Assembly: GCF_000002985.6 (NCBI RefSeq)
Contig: NC_003283.11
Coordinates: forward strand, 20,399,501 to 20,463,500
Reading direction: 5' to 3'
Source: Caenorhabditis elegans
Lineage: Eukaryota > Nematoda > Chromadorea > Rhabditida > Rhabditidae
Length of the DNA stretch: 64,000 nucleotides
The notes beneath the pieces are model-generated. The model was given only the letters and a program-made list of their open reading frames with translations, had not been told where the DNA came from and searched no databases. The stretch's first letter is position 1; each line of letters begins with the position of its first letter. A program made the position numbers and the translations under genes. Shown here one piece after another: positions 25,896 through 36,800 of this stretch.

Positions 25896-28800
25896 ATGGG
25901 TAAGAAAAAGCTGAAAAAAACAACAAAAAAACGTTTAAAAATTCAGGCGCCGGCTTGGTTTCCGCATGCCTGCCGATTTCCTACGTCTTGCTGGTCCATT
26001 TGTTCGATAGAAATGGAACCGACCGAAATGACCCGGAAAGTGTGAAGAGGAGGTGCGGAATTGAAGAAAATAGTGCGGAAAAACGGAAAATTTGACGTGG
26101 AAAACCTAGGAATATCGGATTTTTTGAAAAAAAAAAAGATTTTTAAATTTTTTTTTTGAAAAAAAAAAAAAAATTTAATTCCAAAAAAAAATTATTTTTT
26201 TCAGATTCAAAGGAGCCCTGTTGAGCAATTTTGTCTCCATTGTGGTCACCGCATTCTACCTACGAGATGTATGATTTTTTGGCGAAAAAATTGGAATTTT
26301 GCCTCAAAAAGTGCAAAAACTATGAATTTCCTCAAATTTTTCCCCCGAAAAAGCGTAAAATTGTCAATTTTCCACTGAAAAAATCAATTTTCCCGCCAAA
26401 AACCGCCCAAATTTCGCCATTTTTCCAGTATACCGACTCTCCAATGCTAGAAATGGGAGTTCGATGGGATAACATAGGACAATCGATCACATATCCATTC
26501 ATTTTAATGAATGCATTCTATTTAGGACAATTCGTTATGATGCAAATCGATCGGACACTTTGGCACTATTTTGGTACGGGAAAACGCGAGGAAAATCGTG
26601 CGAAAAATGAACAAAATCGATGAAAAATTAGATAAAAACGTTGAAAATTCGAAATTTTTGGTCATAAAATGGGAAAAACGTCAGAAATATAGCATTGTTC
26701 CGTTGAAAGTTAGTTAAAAATCAGAAAATAAGCTTAAAATCAGATTTTGGGGCCAAAAATCGTGAAAAAAAACACTGAAAATTTAATTTTCCGGCAAAAA
26801 CTTTGAAAAAAATGCAAAAAATCGATGCTAATTAGTTTAAACAGTCGAAAATTTGTCTTAAAATTTGCAAAAAGCACGAAAACTCAAAAAAAATAGTCAA
26901 AAAAAAAGCTCAGAAAATGCAATTTTTCACTTGAAATCTAGAATTTTGCCTATTTCAACACAAAATTTCAAAAAAAAATTGAAAAAATCGATTTTTTTTT
27001 TCTTGAAAAATGCACAAAAATTTGATTTTTCAATTTAAAAATTATTAAAAATTCAGAAAAATGCACATTTTCGGACTTTTGCGCTTCAAATTGTTATACA
27101 AGTCTGAAAAATTGAGTTTTTCTGTTGAAAATGATTTTAAGTCAGAAAACTGTGAAAAAAACAGTTAAAAATCTGGATTTTCCGGCAAAAATAAAATCGA
27201 AAAAAAAGTGAAAAATCGATAAAATAATGAGCTTGAAAAGTCGAAAAATTGTCTTAAAATTGACAAAAGCACCAAAACTTAATTTTAGTCTGAGTTTTCT
27301 TGAAAATTCATAGAAAATAGTCAAAAAAAGCTCAAAAAATGCATTTTTTTAAAATAGAATTCCTTAAAAACTGATTCTAAAATGGAAATTCTTCAAAATC
27401 GGAAAATTCGATGAAAAATCAGCTAAAAAGTGCATTTTTTCGTTTGAAAAATACGCAAATCGGATTTTTCAGTTAAAAATTAAAAAAAAACGGAAAAATT
27501 GCTTTAAAAAAATCAATTTTCGCAGCTAAACCTTTGAAAAAAACAGTTTTTACACTAAAATCCACAAAAAATTGGCAAAATCCCAGAAAAATGCATTTTT
27601 GTGGTTTTCATATGAAAATTGTGAAAAAAAATGGGAAAATCGAGAAAAATTAGATAAAAGAGTAATTTTTTTTTGAAAAATGCACAAAAATTAGATTTTT
27701 CAACTGAAAAATTGCTAAAAACGTTTGAAATTTGGGTTTTTAGGCTCAAAATGTGAAAAATGGCTCAAAAAATCGAATTTTCGCAGCTAAAACTTAAAAA
27801 AAAACCGAATTTTAATGTAAAAAATCAGTTTTTGAACTAAAATTCCCGAGAAAATTGGCAAAAAATTCCAGATTGGTACGAGTGGAAGCTATGTTTCAAT
27901 AGTTGGGTATGGCGACGGGATATTATTGTGGTAAGAGCATTAAAATGTTGAAAATCTGAAAATTGCAGTGGAAAACCTGGAAAAATGAGGATTTTAGACA
28001 GATTTACCTGGGAAAATTCGAAATTTCAGCGATTTTTCTTCAAAATTCACCAATTTTTTCACTGAAAAATTGCCATTTTTGGACTAAAAATTCCCCAAAA
28101 AAACTCAAAATTGATGAAAAATTAGTGAAATTTCCGATTTTTCGCAATAAAAATCCCTAAAAAATCATCAATTTCCTCCTCCATTTTCAGGGTCCAATAA
28201 CCGAAGAAATCGTATTTCGAGCGTGCTCCTCAACTCTTATGGCGCACGTCTATGGTCCAACAATGACAATTTTATTAAATCCAATTCCATTTGCGGCTTC
28301 ACATTTTCATCACATTTGGGATGATCAACGACGTGGATATTCTCTAGCACATTCTATACTTCAACGGGGTAAAAAATTGGCCGAAAATTGAAACAAAAAA
28401 CACGAAAATTGCGAAAATTCGGCTGAAAATGGCTGAAAATTAGCCCTGAAACGCGAAAAACTGAAGAAAATCGGTTAAAAATGATCGAAAAATCATGAAA
28501 ATTTCAAAAATTTGGCTAAAAATCTAGGAAATTGCCAACAAAACTAGAAAATAGCTGAAAATCCAGGAAATTCGTATAATCTTACCCGAAAACTTGAAAA
28601 TTTCTTGAAATTTTATGGAAAAAGTAAAAAATATCGATTTTCCGACTCAAAATTCGAATTCCACGTGAAAAATCACCCCTATTTTGGATTTTGAGAATTT
28701 TTAGTGCAAAATCCCGTCAAATCCGATGCCGAGTACGCAAACACCACGCTACAGTAACCCAAAACACCGGATTTTACGGCATTTTGCACTGAATTCATGA

Positions 28801-31559
28801 AAATTGAGGATTTAGTGTGATTTGCTATTGGGAATTCAAAATTTTCACGTTTTGTAGCTAAAATTCCAGATTTCTGGCAAAATTTTTAGATTTTTGAAAA
28901 AATTGGTCCAAACTTGAAAAATTTTGAAAAATCTGTATTTTCAGAATTTTCGTGCAAAATGTCGTCAAATATGATGTCTTGGGTTACTGTAGCCTGTGTT
29001 TGCGTACCCGGCACTTGATTTGACGCAATTTTAGCAGTTTGCTGATTTGCCGGAAATTTTCAATTCCGGCAAATTGCAGATTTGCCGGAAATTTTCAATT
29101 CCGCCAATTTGCTGATTTGCCGGAAATTTTCAATTCCGCCAATTTGCTGATTTGCCGGAAATTTTCAATTCCGGCAATTTGCTGATTAGCCGATTTGCCG
29201 GAAATTTGAATTTCGGCAATTTTGCCAACTTGCCGGAAATTTTCAATTCCGCCAATTTGCCGGTTTGCCGAAAAATTTTCAATTCCGGTAATTGGCCTAT
29301 TTGCCGGAATTTTCAATTGCTGTAATTTGCCGACTTGCCGCAAGTTTTTTTGTTCCGACAATTTGCCGCTTTGCCGGAAATGTTTAGTTCCTGCAATTTG
29401 CTGATTTGCCGTTAAAATTGCAAAAAAACCGAATTTAAATTCAAATTCCACAATTCACTGCAACTTTTCCCTCACGAGGGACGAGGAAAAGTGGTTTCTA
29501 GGCCATGGCCGAGGGGCCGACAAGTTTCAGCGGCCATTTATCTTGCTTTGTTTTCCGCCTGTTTTCTTTCGTTTTTCACTGATTTTTTTTCGTTTTTTCT
29601 TGATAAAACTGATAAATAAATATTTTTTGCAGATGCTAAAACAATTTCCGAGTAAAAAATTGTGAATTCAGTCGGCAAGTAGCGGTGAAAGTGGGCAATG
29701 TAAAATGATGGATTGCGGGAATACAAAACCTAAACTTTTTCTGAAACATGATACATATGCTGCTTAGATGTTGAAACTACCTGATTTTCATATCAAGACC
29801 GCTGAAAAAGTTTTGAGGTTTCCAAAATTCAACTTTTTGTGAAAATCTCGACTTTTTCACCAAAAAAGTTGAATTTTGAAAATCTCAAAATTTTTTCAGC
29901 GGTCTCGTTATGAAAATCAGGTAGTCTCAGCATTTAAGCAGCATATGTATCATGTTTCAGAAAAAGTTCAGGTTTTGTATTCCCGTAATCCATCATTTTA
30001 CATTGACCACTTTCACCGCTGCTTGCCCACTGAATACATAATTTTTTTACTTGGAAATTGTTTTAGCATCTGCAAAAAATATTTATTTATCAGTTTTATT
30101 AAGAAAAAACGAAAAAAATCAGTGAAAAACGAAAGAAAACAGGCGGAAAATAAAGCAAGATAAATGGCCGATGAAACTTGTCGGCCCCTCGGCCATGGCC
30201 TAGAAACTATTTTTCCTCGTCCCTCGTGAGGAAAAAGTTGCAAAATTGCAATTTTCCAAATTTTAGTGCAAAATGTCGTCAAATCTGATGCCCTGGGTTA
30301 CTGTAGCCCGGTGTTTGCGTACCCGGCTCCTGATTTGACGAATTTTTGCACGAAAATTCTGAAAAACGCCGTTTTTGTGTAATTTCATGCTGGAAATTCG
30401 AATATTCATTCAAAATTTTCCAAATTTTCACCAAAATTCATCAAAATCTCTTCAGGTTTCCAATTCTGCTACACATATCTGTTTGGAGCATTCGCCACGT
30501 GGCTCCAACTGACAACACGTCACGCAATTGTGCCAATAATCGCCCACGCATTTTGTAATGCTCAAGGTCTGCCGCTTTGGCTCGAAATTCGTAAGTTTTA
30601 AGCGAAAAAAGTGAAAAATTTGAGAAATTTTGGTTAAAAAGAGAAAATTTTTAGATTTTCGTTGAAAAAAGTGTGTAATAATTCAAAAATTTCAGTTTCT
30701 TGAATTTTTCAATTCCGGCAATTTGCCGATTTGCCAGGAATTTCCAATTCCGGTTGTTTGTCGGAATTTTCAATTCCGTCAATTTGCCGGTTTGCCGGAA
30801 CTTTTCAATTCCGGCATTTTGCCAATTTGCCGGAAATTTCCAATTCCGGAAATTTGCCGGTTTGCCGGAAATTTTCAATTCCGTCAATTTGCCGGTTTGC
30901 CGGAACTTTTCAATTCCGGCAATTTGCCGATTTTCCAGGAATTTACAATTCCGGCAAATTGCTGACTTGCCGGAAATTTTCAATACTGGCAATTTGCCGG
31001 TTTGCCAGGAATTTTCAATTCCGGCAATTTTGCCAATTTGCCGGAACTTTTCAATACTGGCAATTTGCCGATTTGCCAGGAATTTTCAATTCCGGCATTT
31101 TGCCAATTTGCCGGAAATTTTCAATTCCGGCAATTTGCCGATTTGCCAGGAATTTCCAATTCCGGCAAATTGCTGACTTGCCGGAAATTTTCAATACTGG
31201 CAATTTGCCGATGTGCCAGGAATTTTCAATTCCGGCAAATGGGCAAACCGGCAAGTTGCCGGAACTGAAAATTTCCGGCACATTGCCGGAATTGACATCT
31301 TCTAAAAAATCTCGAAAAATTTGAATTTTCAAATTATTAATTTCAATTTTATTTGCGAAAATCTGGAAAAAACACATTTTTTCAGATTTTTTCAAAATTT
31401 CAAATTTTTTTTGTTCTAAAAATTTAATTTTCAACCAATTTTTTTCCAGCCAACTACCCGAAACGAAGAGATCGTCTGACGCTCTACGCTGCCTATTCTG
31501 TCGGTTTTGCCGCCTTCGTTCACCTATTATATACTCGAAATGGAATGCCAACTCCCTAA
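25896..31559 (+). CDS. fce-2: CAAX prenyl endopeptidase, RCE1/FCE-2 type
   Basis: Eight exons (25896-25899, 25947-26052, 26205-26268, 26429-26573, 27872-27930, 28191-28368, 30456-30590, 31452 region starting at 31450 to 31559) join in frame to a 266-residue, multi-pass membrane protein. The family is an ER intramembrane protease that removes the last three residues of farnesylated or geranylgeranylated CAAX proteins such as Ras. Family signatures are present: glutamates E131-E132 in TEEIVFR, H164 in SHFHH, and H216/N220 in IIAHAFCN, matching the essential Glu, His and His of RCE1/ABI proteases. Length equals a compact RCE1. The first coding exon contributes only ATGG. Introns 4 (1.3 kb), 6 (2.1 kb) and 7 (0.9 kb) are filled with repeats. 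The C. elegans RCE1 homologue is fce-2; the symbol rests on recognition of the family and genus, not a database match. Confidence 0.9.
28701..28793. mobile_element. Palindromic element, family C (CTACAGTAACCC type)
   Basis: Begins TAGTGCAAAATCCCGTCAAA and ends with the inverted match ACGGCATTTTGCACTGA; the core has GTACGCAAACACC and CTACAGTAACCC. Related stretches occur at 28940-29035, 30262-30352, 49230-49280, 49440-49500, 50125-50210 and 51428-51530. Confidence 0.7.
29045..29415. repeat. Minisatellite, TTTGCCGGAAATTTTCAATT type
   Basis: About ten degenerate units of TTTGCCGGAAATTTTCAATTCCG (written here on the plus strand) occupy intron 6 of the CAAX protease gene. The unit is the reverse complement of the one at 720-1850. 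Frames spelling NLPICRKFSIPAICR-like peptides are repeat artefacts. Confidence 0.85.
29459..30242. mobile_element. Long near-perfect inverted repeat (arms about 385 nt)
   Basis: The left arm starts TGCAACTTTTCCCTCACGAG and the right arm ends CTCGTGAGGAAAAAGTTGCA. Matching landmarks run inward in reverse order: CTAGGCCATGGCCGAGGGGC, GCGGCCATTTATCTTGC, TTTTCCGCCTGTTTTCTTTC, AAATATTTTTTGCAGATGC, ACATGATACATATGCTGCTT and CTACCTGATTTTCATA. The centre is at about 29850 with roughly ten unpaired bases. It lies in intron 6 of the protease gene, so the nascent transcript would fold into a long hairpin. Confidence 0.9.
30700..31300. repeat. Minisatellite, TTTGCCGGAAATTTTCAATT type, second array
   Basis: About twenty units of AATTCCGGCAATTTGCCGRTTTGCC lie in intron 7 of the protease gene, with a unit in reverse orientation at the right end (31225-31285). 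It is the same family as the arrays at 29045-29415 and 720-1850. Confidence 0.85.
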
Positions 31560-31861
31560 ATTTTTTTGTTGGAAAATTGAGATTTTTCAATTTTTTTTCA
31601 GTCGAAATCCCCATATTTATTACGTTTTCGCCCTCTTTTTTGCCCAAAAAAATCCATGATTACCGAGTCAATTTCTTACATTTCATCCGATTTTTTCTCT
31701 ATTTTTTCCCAACCCAAATCGATCTTTCAGCTTTGTAATTGTATTTTTTCTGCTTTTTTTTTTTATTTTTAATAATTTATAAAAATTATTTTCAGTATTT
31801 TAAGCCGAAAAGTTCGGAAAACCACATTAAAATTCGAATTCGCCATATCAAATAACCCCTA

Positions 31862-32042
31862 CACCCGTGGTGTCAGAATGTCCCATTTCGTTGTGATCTA
31901 CAAAAAATGCGGGAATTTAGACGCAGACTTCTCAACTGATTTTGCATGGTTAAAAACGTGCTGACGTCACATTTTTTGGGGAAATCATTCCCGCCGCGTT
32001 TTTCGTAGATCAAACCGTTGTGGACCAACCTGACACCCCGTG
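31862..32042. mobile_element. Palindromic MITE-like element, family A, copy 4
   Basis: Starts CACCCGTGGTGTCAGAATGT and ends CCTGACACCCCGTGT. It contains GACGCAGACTTCTCAACTGA, GTGCTGACGTCACATTTTTT and CGTAGATCAAACCGTTGTGG. The left internal end is shortened (GTGATCTACAAAAAATGCGG). Confidence 0.75.
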
Positions 32043-32975
32043 TAGGGGCGCCTAATTGTAAAGGAAAAAAATGAGACACGGTGTTTGCAGACGAGGCGCC
32101 TCGAGGCGACGCGCATCTGCGTACAAGGCATTTTAATTGACGCGCAAAACATTAAATATTGAGCGGCATCGATCAAACGGCGCTGTTAAAAGGTTTTTAG
32201 TATTTTATTCATTATTAATCAATAAAAAAACTATTTTTTATGATAGAAAAGTGTTAAAAATTGATTTAAAAATTGACAGATTCCAGACCTACCACAAACA
32301 TTTCTTTTTGATCTACTCCTTTTTTTCGTCCCTCTCTCTCATTCTACGCGCCATTTTTTGCGCAAAGTGAGGAATTGTTTCGCATTTTTAGTCATTTTTT
32401 CCAAGGGGTGACTTGGAGTACGGCTGTTTTTTTTTCACAGCATATGCATTTTTCGAAAAGACGCAAGTTTTTCTGAGAAGCGAAAAGGTGTGCGCCTTTA
32501 AGGAGTACTGTAGTTACAAACTTTTTGTTTCTTTTTTTTCGATGTGTTAAAACGCGGCAATCTAATTTTTCTAAATCTAATTTTTTCTATTTCGAAGGCG
32601 CATATTTGACACGCAAAATATCTCGGAGCGAAAACTATAGTAATTCTTCGAAGCCGAAGCCGTAAATCGACAGAAATGCTACAGTAGTCATTGAGATAAT
32701 TACTGTAGTTTTCGTTACGAGACTTTTTGCGCGTCATATTTGTTACGGAATACGTATTCTCGAAATTTTGTTGTGTTCCCGTAATAGTACTGTAGGAATT
32801 TTGTAGGATTACTGTAGTTTTAGAAAAAAACAATTTTTAGGGGAAAATTAATATAAATGAGATCGCAGCCAGAGCATTTTTCCCCCCTATTTTCAAAATA
32901 TTGATTGTTTTTTTGCTTTTCGTAAATGGTTCTAATGGAAAAAAAAATCAAATATAAATATTTTTCCAATTTCAG

Positions 32976-33391
32976 ATGCGTTGGAAACTGTTGGAAGTTG
33001 GATGTTGGCCGGTAGAGCGAGAGCGTAGAGTCTCGTAGAGCGAGAAGGATCACTCATAGTAAGGTAATTCGTTTGCAAATTAAGCCGTGAGCTTCTTTGT
33101 TTTAGTGGTCTGGACTAGTGGAATAGTAATGAGGGTTCTGAGTGGAATCTCGCAGTTTTTTGAAAGTTCTGAAAAATCAATAAATTACCTTGCTAAATAC
33201 TGATTGCTTGTTTTTTTTGCTATGCGTTTTCCATTTATGCTTTTCGTAAATGGTTCCAATTTAAAGAAAATCAAATATGAATATTTTCAATTTCAGAAGC
33301 GTTGGATACTCCAGCAAAGGTTGGTTGGTCGGAAGAACGACAGCGGCGACGACTCATGGAGCGAGAAGGAGAAGCCACAGTAACTAGTAAG
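32976..33391 (+). pseudogene. Pair of duplicated exon-like modules
   Basis: Two homologous segments 321 nt apart are each preceded by a TTCCAATTTCAG/TTTTCAATTTCAG acceptor and followed by an AGTAAG|GTAATT donor. The right module (33297-33391) is open as EALDTPAKVGWSEERQRRRL plus a further dozen residues. The left (32976-33063) starts DALETVGSWML and has a stop. Upstream intron-like sequence (TTTTCGTAAATGGTT) is duplicated too. They look like remnants of a spliced gene; the parent is not recognised. Confidence 0.4.
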
Positions 33392-33796
33392 GTAATTGAT
33401 TTGAAGATTAAGCCGTGGGCTACTTGGGCTTCGTGGGGCCCGTGGGCTTCTTTGTTGCTATTGTGACGTTTTCAGTCGCTCGTCTGGAGTGTTCCTACAC
33501 CCAGGTCGAAGGGTTTGTTGGCTTCTTTGAGGACGTCCACAGATTTTCTTTGTGGATAGGGCACGATCTACCACAGGTTAGGAAGTGATCTAAGCCTCCT
33601 TCTTATTGTCCCCACAACCACATGGGAGATCCACCAATTCTTTTTAAAAGATTCAAGGATTAAAGGACGATCCGTTCTTCAAGTGCTATGCACTGCGGAT
33701 CTGGGAGTCAGGTACACTACCTGGTGATGATCCCACTGGTCTATAATTTAAGCTACGTCCTAGCTAGCCGGGGACTGTGGACGATAATCCAGTCGT

Positions 33797-33877
33797 GGAT
33801 TGCTCCACTTCCCAATGGAGGCTGAGCCGATCTTGATCTCGCGGCCTCCACTCCACTACCGACTGAGCTGTCTGCCC
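33797..33877 (-). repeat. tRNA-like sequence at the left edge of the satellite
   Basis: On the minus strand, GGGCAGACAGCTCAGTCGGT contains a strong A-box match (AGCTCAGTCGGTAG). A canonical B box at tRNA spacing is not clear (CGAGATCAAGATCGGCTC). I read it as a tRNA-derived SINE-like fragment, or a chance A box. Confidence 0.35.
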
Positions 33878-33894
33878 CTCTTCTTCTTTTGTAC

Positions 33895-36800
33895 ATTGGT
33901 AGTAAAACGGGTTTACCATGAACTGAAAAACGAATTGGAAAATTGGGAAAAACTGCGAGAATCAAAATATCTCCAGTTTAAAAAAAACAGTTCAAATTTT
34001 GGGTTCACTCTTATTACTTTACAGTGATTGTTACATTGTAGACTCTGTGGACTTGTCCAACTGTCTACGACGGCATGAGTTTAGTAAAAAGGTTGTACCA
34101 TGAACTGAAAAAAAAGGAAAATTGGGAAAAACTGCGAGAATCAAAATATCTCTAGTTTTTAAAAAACAGTTCAAATTTTGGGTTCACTCTTATTACTTTA
34201 CAGTGATTGTTACATTGTAGACTCTGTGGACTTGTCCAACTGTCTACGACGGCATGAGTTTAGTAAAAAGGTTGTACCATGAACTGAATCAAATTGGAAA
34301 ATTTGGAAAATCTGCGAGAATCAAAATATCTCTAGTTTAAAAAAAAACAGTTCAAATTTTGGGTTCACTCTTATTACTTTACAGTGATTGTTACATTGTA
34401 GATTCTGTGGACTTGTCCAACTGTCTACGACGGCATGAGTTTAGTAAAAAGATTGTACCATGAACTGAAAAAAAAGGAAAATTGGGAAAAACTGCGAGAA
34501 TCAAAATATCTCTAGTTTTTAAAAAACAGTTCAAATTTTGGGTTCACTCTTATTACTTTACAGTGATTGTTACATTGTAGACTCTGTGGACTTGTCCAAC
34601 TGTCTACGACTGCATGAGTTTAGTAAAAAGGTTGTGCCATGAACTGAAACAAATTGGAAAATTGGGAAAAACTGCGAGACTCAAAATATCTCTAGTTTTT
34701 AAAAAACAGTTCAAATTTTGGGTTCACTCTTATTACTTTACAGTGATTGTTACATTGTAGACTCTGTGGACTTGTCCAACTGTCTACGACTGCATGAGTT
34801 TAGTAAAAAGGTTGTGCCATGAACTGAAACAAATTGGAAAATTGGGAAAAACTGCGAGACTCAAAATATCTCTAGTTTTTAAAAAACAGTTCAAATTTTG
34901 GGTTCACTCTTATTACTTTACAGTGATTGTTACATTGTAGACTCTGTGGACTTGTCCAACTGTCTACGACGGCATGAGTTTAGTAAAAAGGTTGTACCAT
35001 GAACTGAATCAAATTGGAAAATTAGGAAAATCTGCGAGAATCAAAATATCTCTAGTTTAAAAAAAAAACAGTTCAAATTTTGGGTTCACTCTTATTACTT
35101 TACAGTGATTGTTACATTGTAGACTCTGTGGACTTGTCCAACTGTCTACGACGGCATGAGTTTAGTAAAAAGGTTGTACCATGAACTGAAACAAATTGGA
35201 AAATTGGGAAAAACTGCGAGAATCAAAATATCTCTAGTTTTTAAAAAACAGTTCAAATTTTGGGTTCACTCTTATTACTTTACAGTGATTGTTACATTGT
35301 AGACTCTGTGGACTTGTCCAACTGTCTACGACGGCATGAGTTTAGTAAAAAGGTTGTACCATGAACTGAATCAAATTGGAAAATTTGGAAAATCTGCGAG
35401 AATCAAAATATCTCTAGTTTAAAAAAAAAACAGTTCAAATTTTGGGTTCACTCTTATTACTTTACAGTGATTGTTACATTGTAGACTCTGTGGACTTGTC
35501 CAACTGTCTACGACGGCATGAGTTTAGTAAAAAGGTTGTACCATGAACTGAATCAAATTGGAAAATTTGGAAAATCTGCGAGAATCAAAATATCTCTAGT
35601 TTAAAAAAAAACAGTTCAAATTTTGGGTTCACTCTTATTACTTTACAGTGATTGTTACATTGTAGATTCTGTGGACTTGTCCAACTGTCTACGACGGCAT
35701 GAGTTTAGTAAAAAGATTGTACCATGAACTGAAAAAAAAGGAAAATTGGGAAAAACTGCGAGAATCAAAATATCTCTAGTTTTTAAAAAACAGTTCAAAT
35801 TTTGGGTTCACTCTTATTACTTTACAGTGATTGTTACATTGTAGACTCTGTGGACTTGTCCAACTGTCTACGACGGCATGAGTTTAGTAAAAAGATTGTA
35901 CCATGAACTGAAAAAAAAGGAAAATTGGGAAAAACTGCGAGAATCAAAATATCTCTAGTTTTTAAAAAACAGTTCAAATTTTGGGTTCACTCTTATTACT
36001 TTACAGTGATTGTTACATTGTAGACTCTGTGGACTTGTCCAACTGTCTACGACGGCATGAGTTTAGTAAAAAGGTTGTACCATGAACTGAAACAAAAGGA
36101 AAATTGGGAAAAACTGCGAGAATCAAAATATCTCTAGTTTTTAAAAAACAGTTCAAATTTTTGGTTCACTCTTATTACTTTACAGTGATTGTTACATTGT
36201 AGACTCTGTGGACTTGTCCAACTGTCTACGACGGCATGAGTTTAGTAAAAAGATTGTACCATGAACTGAAAAAAAGGAAAATTGGGAAAAACTGCGAGAA
36301 TCAAAATATCTCTAGTTTTTAAAAAACAGTTCAAATTTTGGGTTCACTCTTATTACTTTACAGTGATTGTTACATTGTAGACTCTGTGGACTTGTCCAAC
36401 TGTCTACGACTGCATGAGTTTAGTAAAAAGGTTGTGCCATGAACTGAAACAAATTGGAAAATTGGGAAAAACTGCGAGACTCAAAATATCTCTAGTTTTT
36501 AAAAAACAGTTCAAATTTTGGGTTCACTCTTATTACTTTACAGTGATTGTTACATTGTAGACTCTGTGGACTTCTCCAACTGTCTACGACGGCATGAGTT
36601 TAGTAAAAAGGTTGTACCATGAACTGAATCAAATTGGAAAATTAGGAAAATCTGCGAGAATCAAAATATCTCTAGTTTAAAAAAAAAACAGTTCAAATTT
36701 TGGGTTCACTCTTATTACTTTACAGTGATTGTTACATTGTAGACTCTGTGGACTTGTCCAACTGTCTACGACGGCATGAGTTTAGTAAAAAGGTTGTACC

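Larger units (their letters stand above)
31560..33796. other. Intergenic repeats downstream of the CAAX protease gene
   Basis: No gene is supported. After the 3' flank come palindromic element A copy 4 (31862-32042) and a stretch of the GGCGCATATTTGACACGCAA / ACTGTAGTTTTCG repeat (32500-32830). Two exon-like modules follow (32976-33063 and 33297-33391), then a non-repetitive GC-richer block (33470-33796) that I do not recognise. Confidence 0.6.

Noticed and set aside
30700..31647. Several overlapping frames of up to 198 codons with PICRKFSIPAIC-like repeats
   Set aside because: They lie in the minisatellite within intron 7 of the CAAX protease gene and are repeat artefacts.
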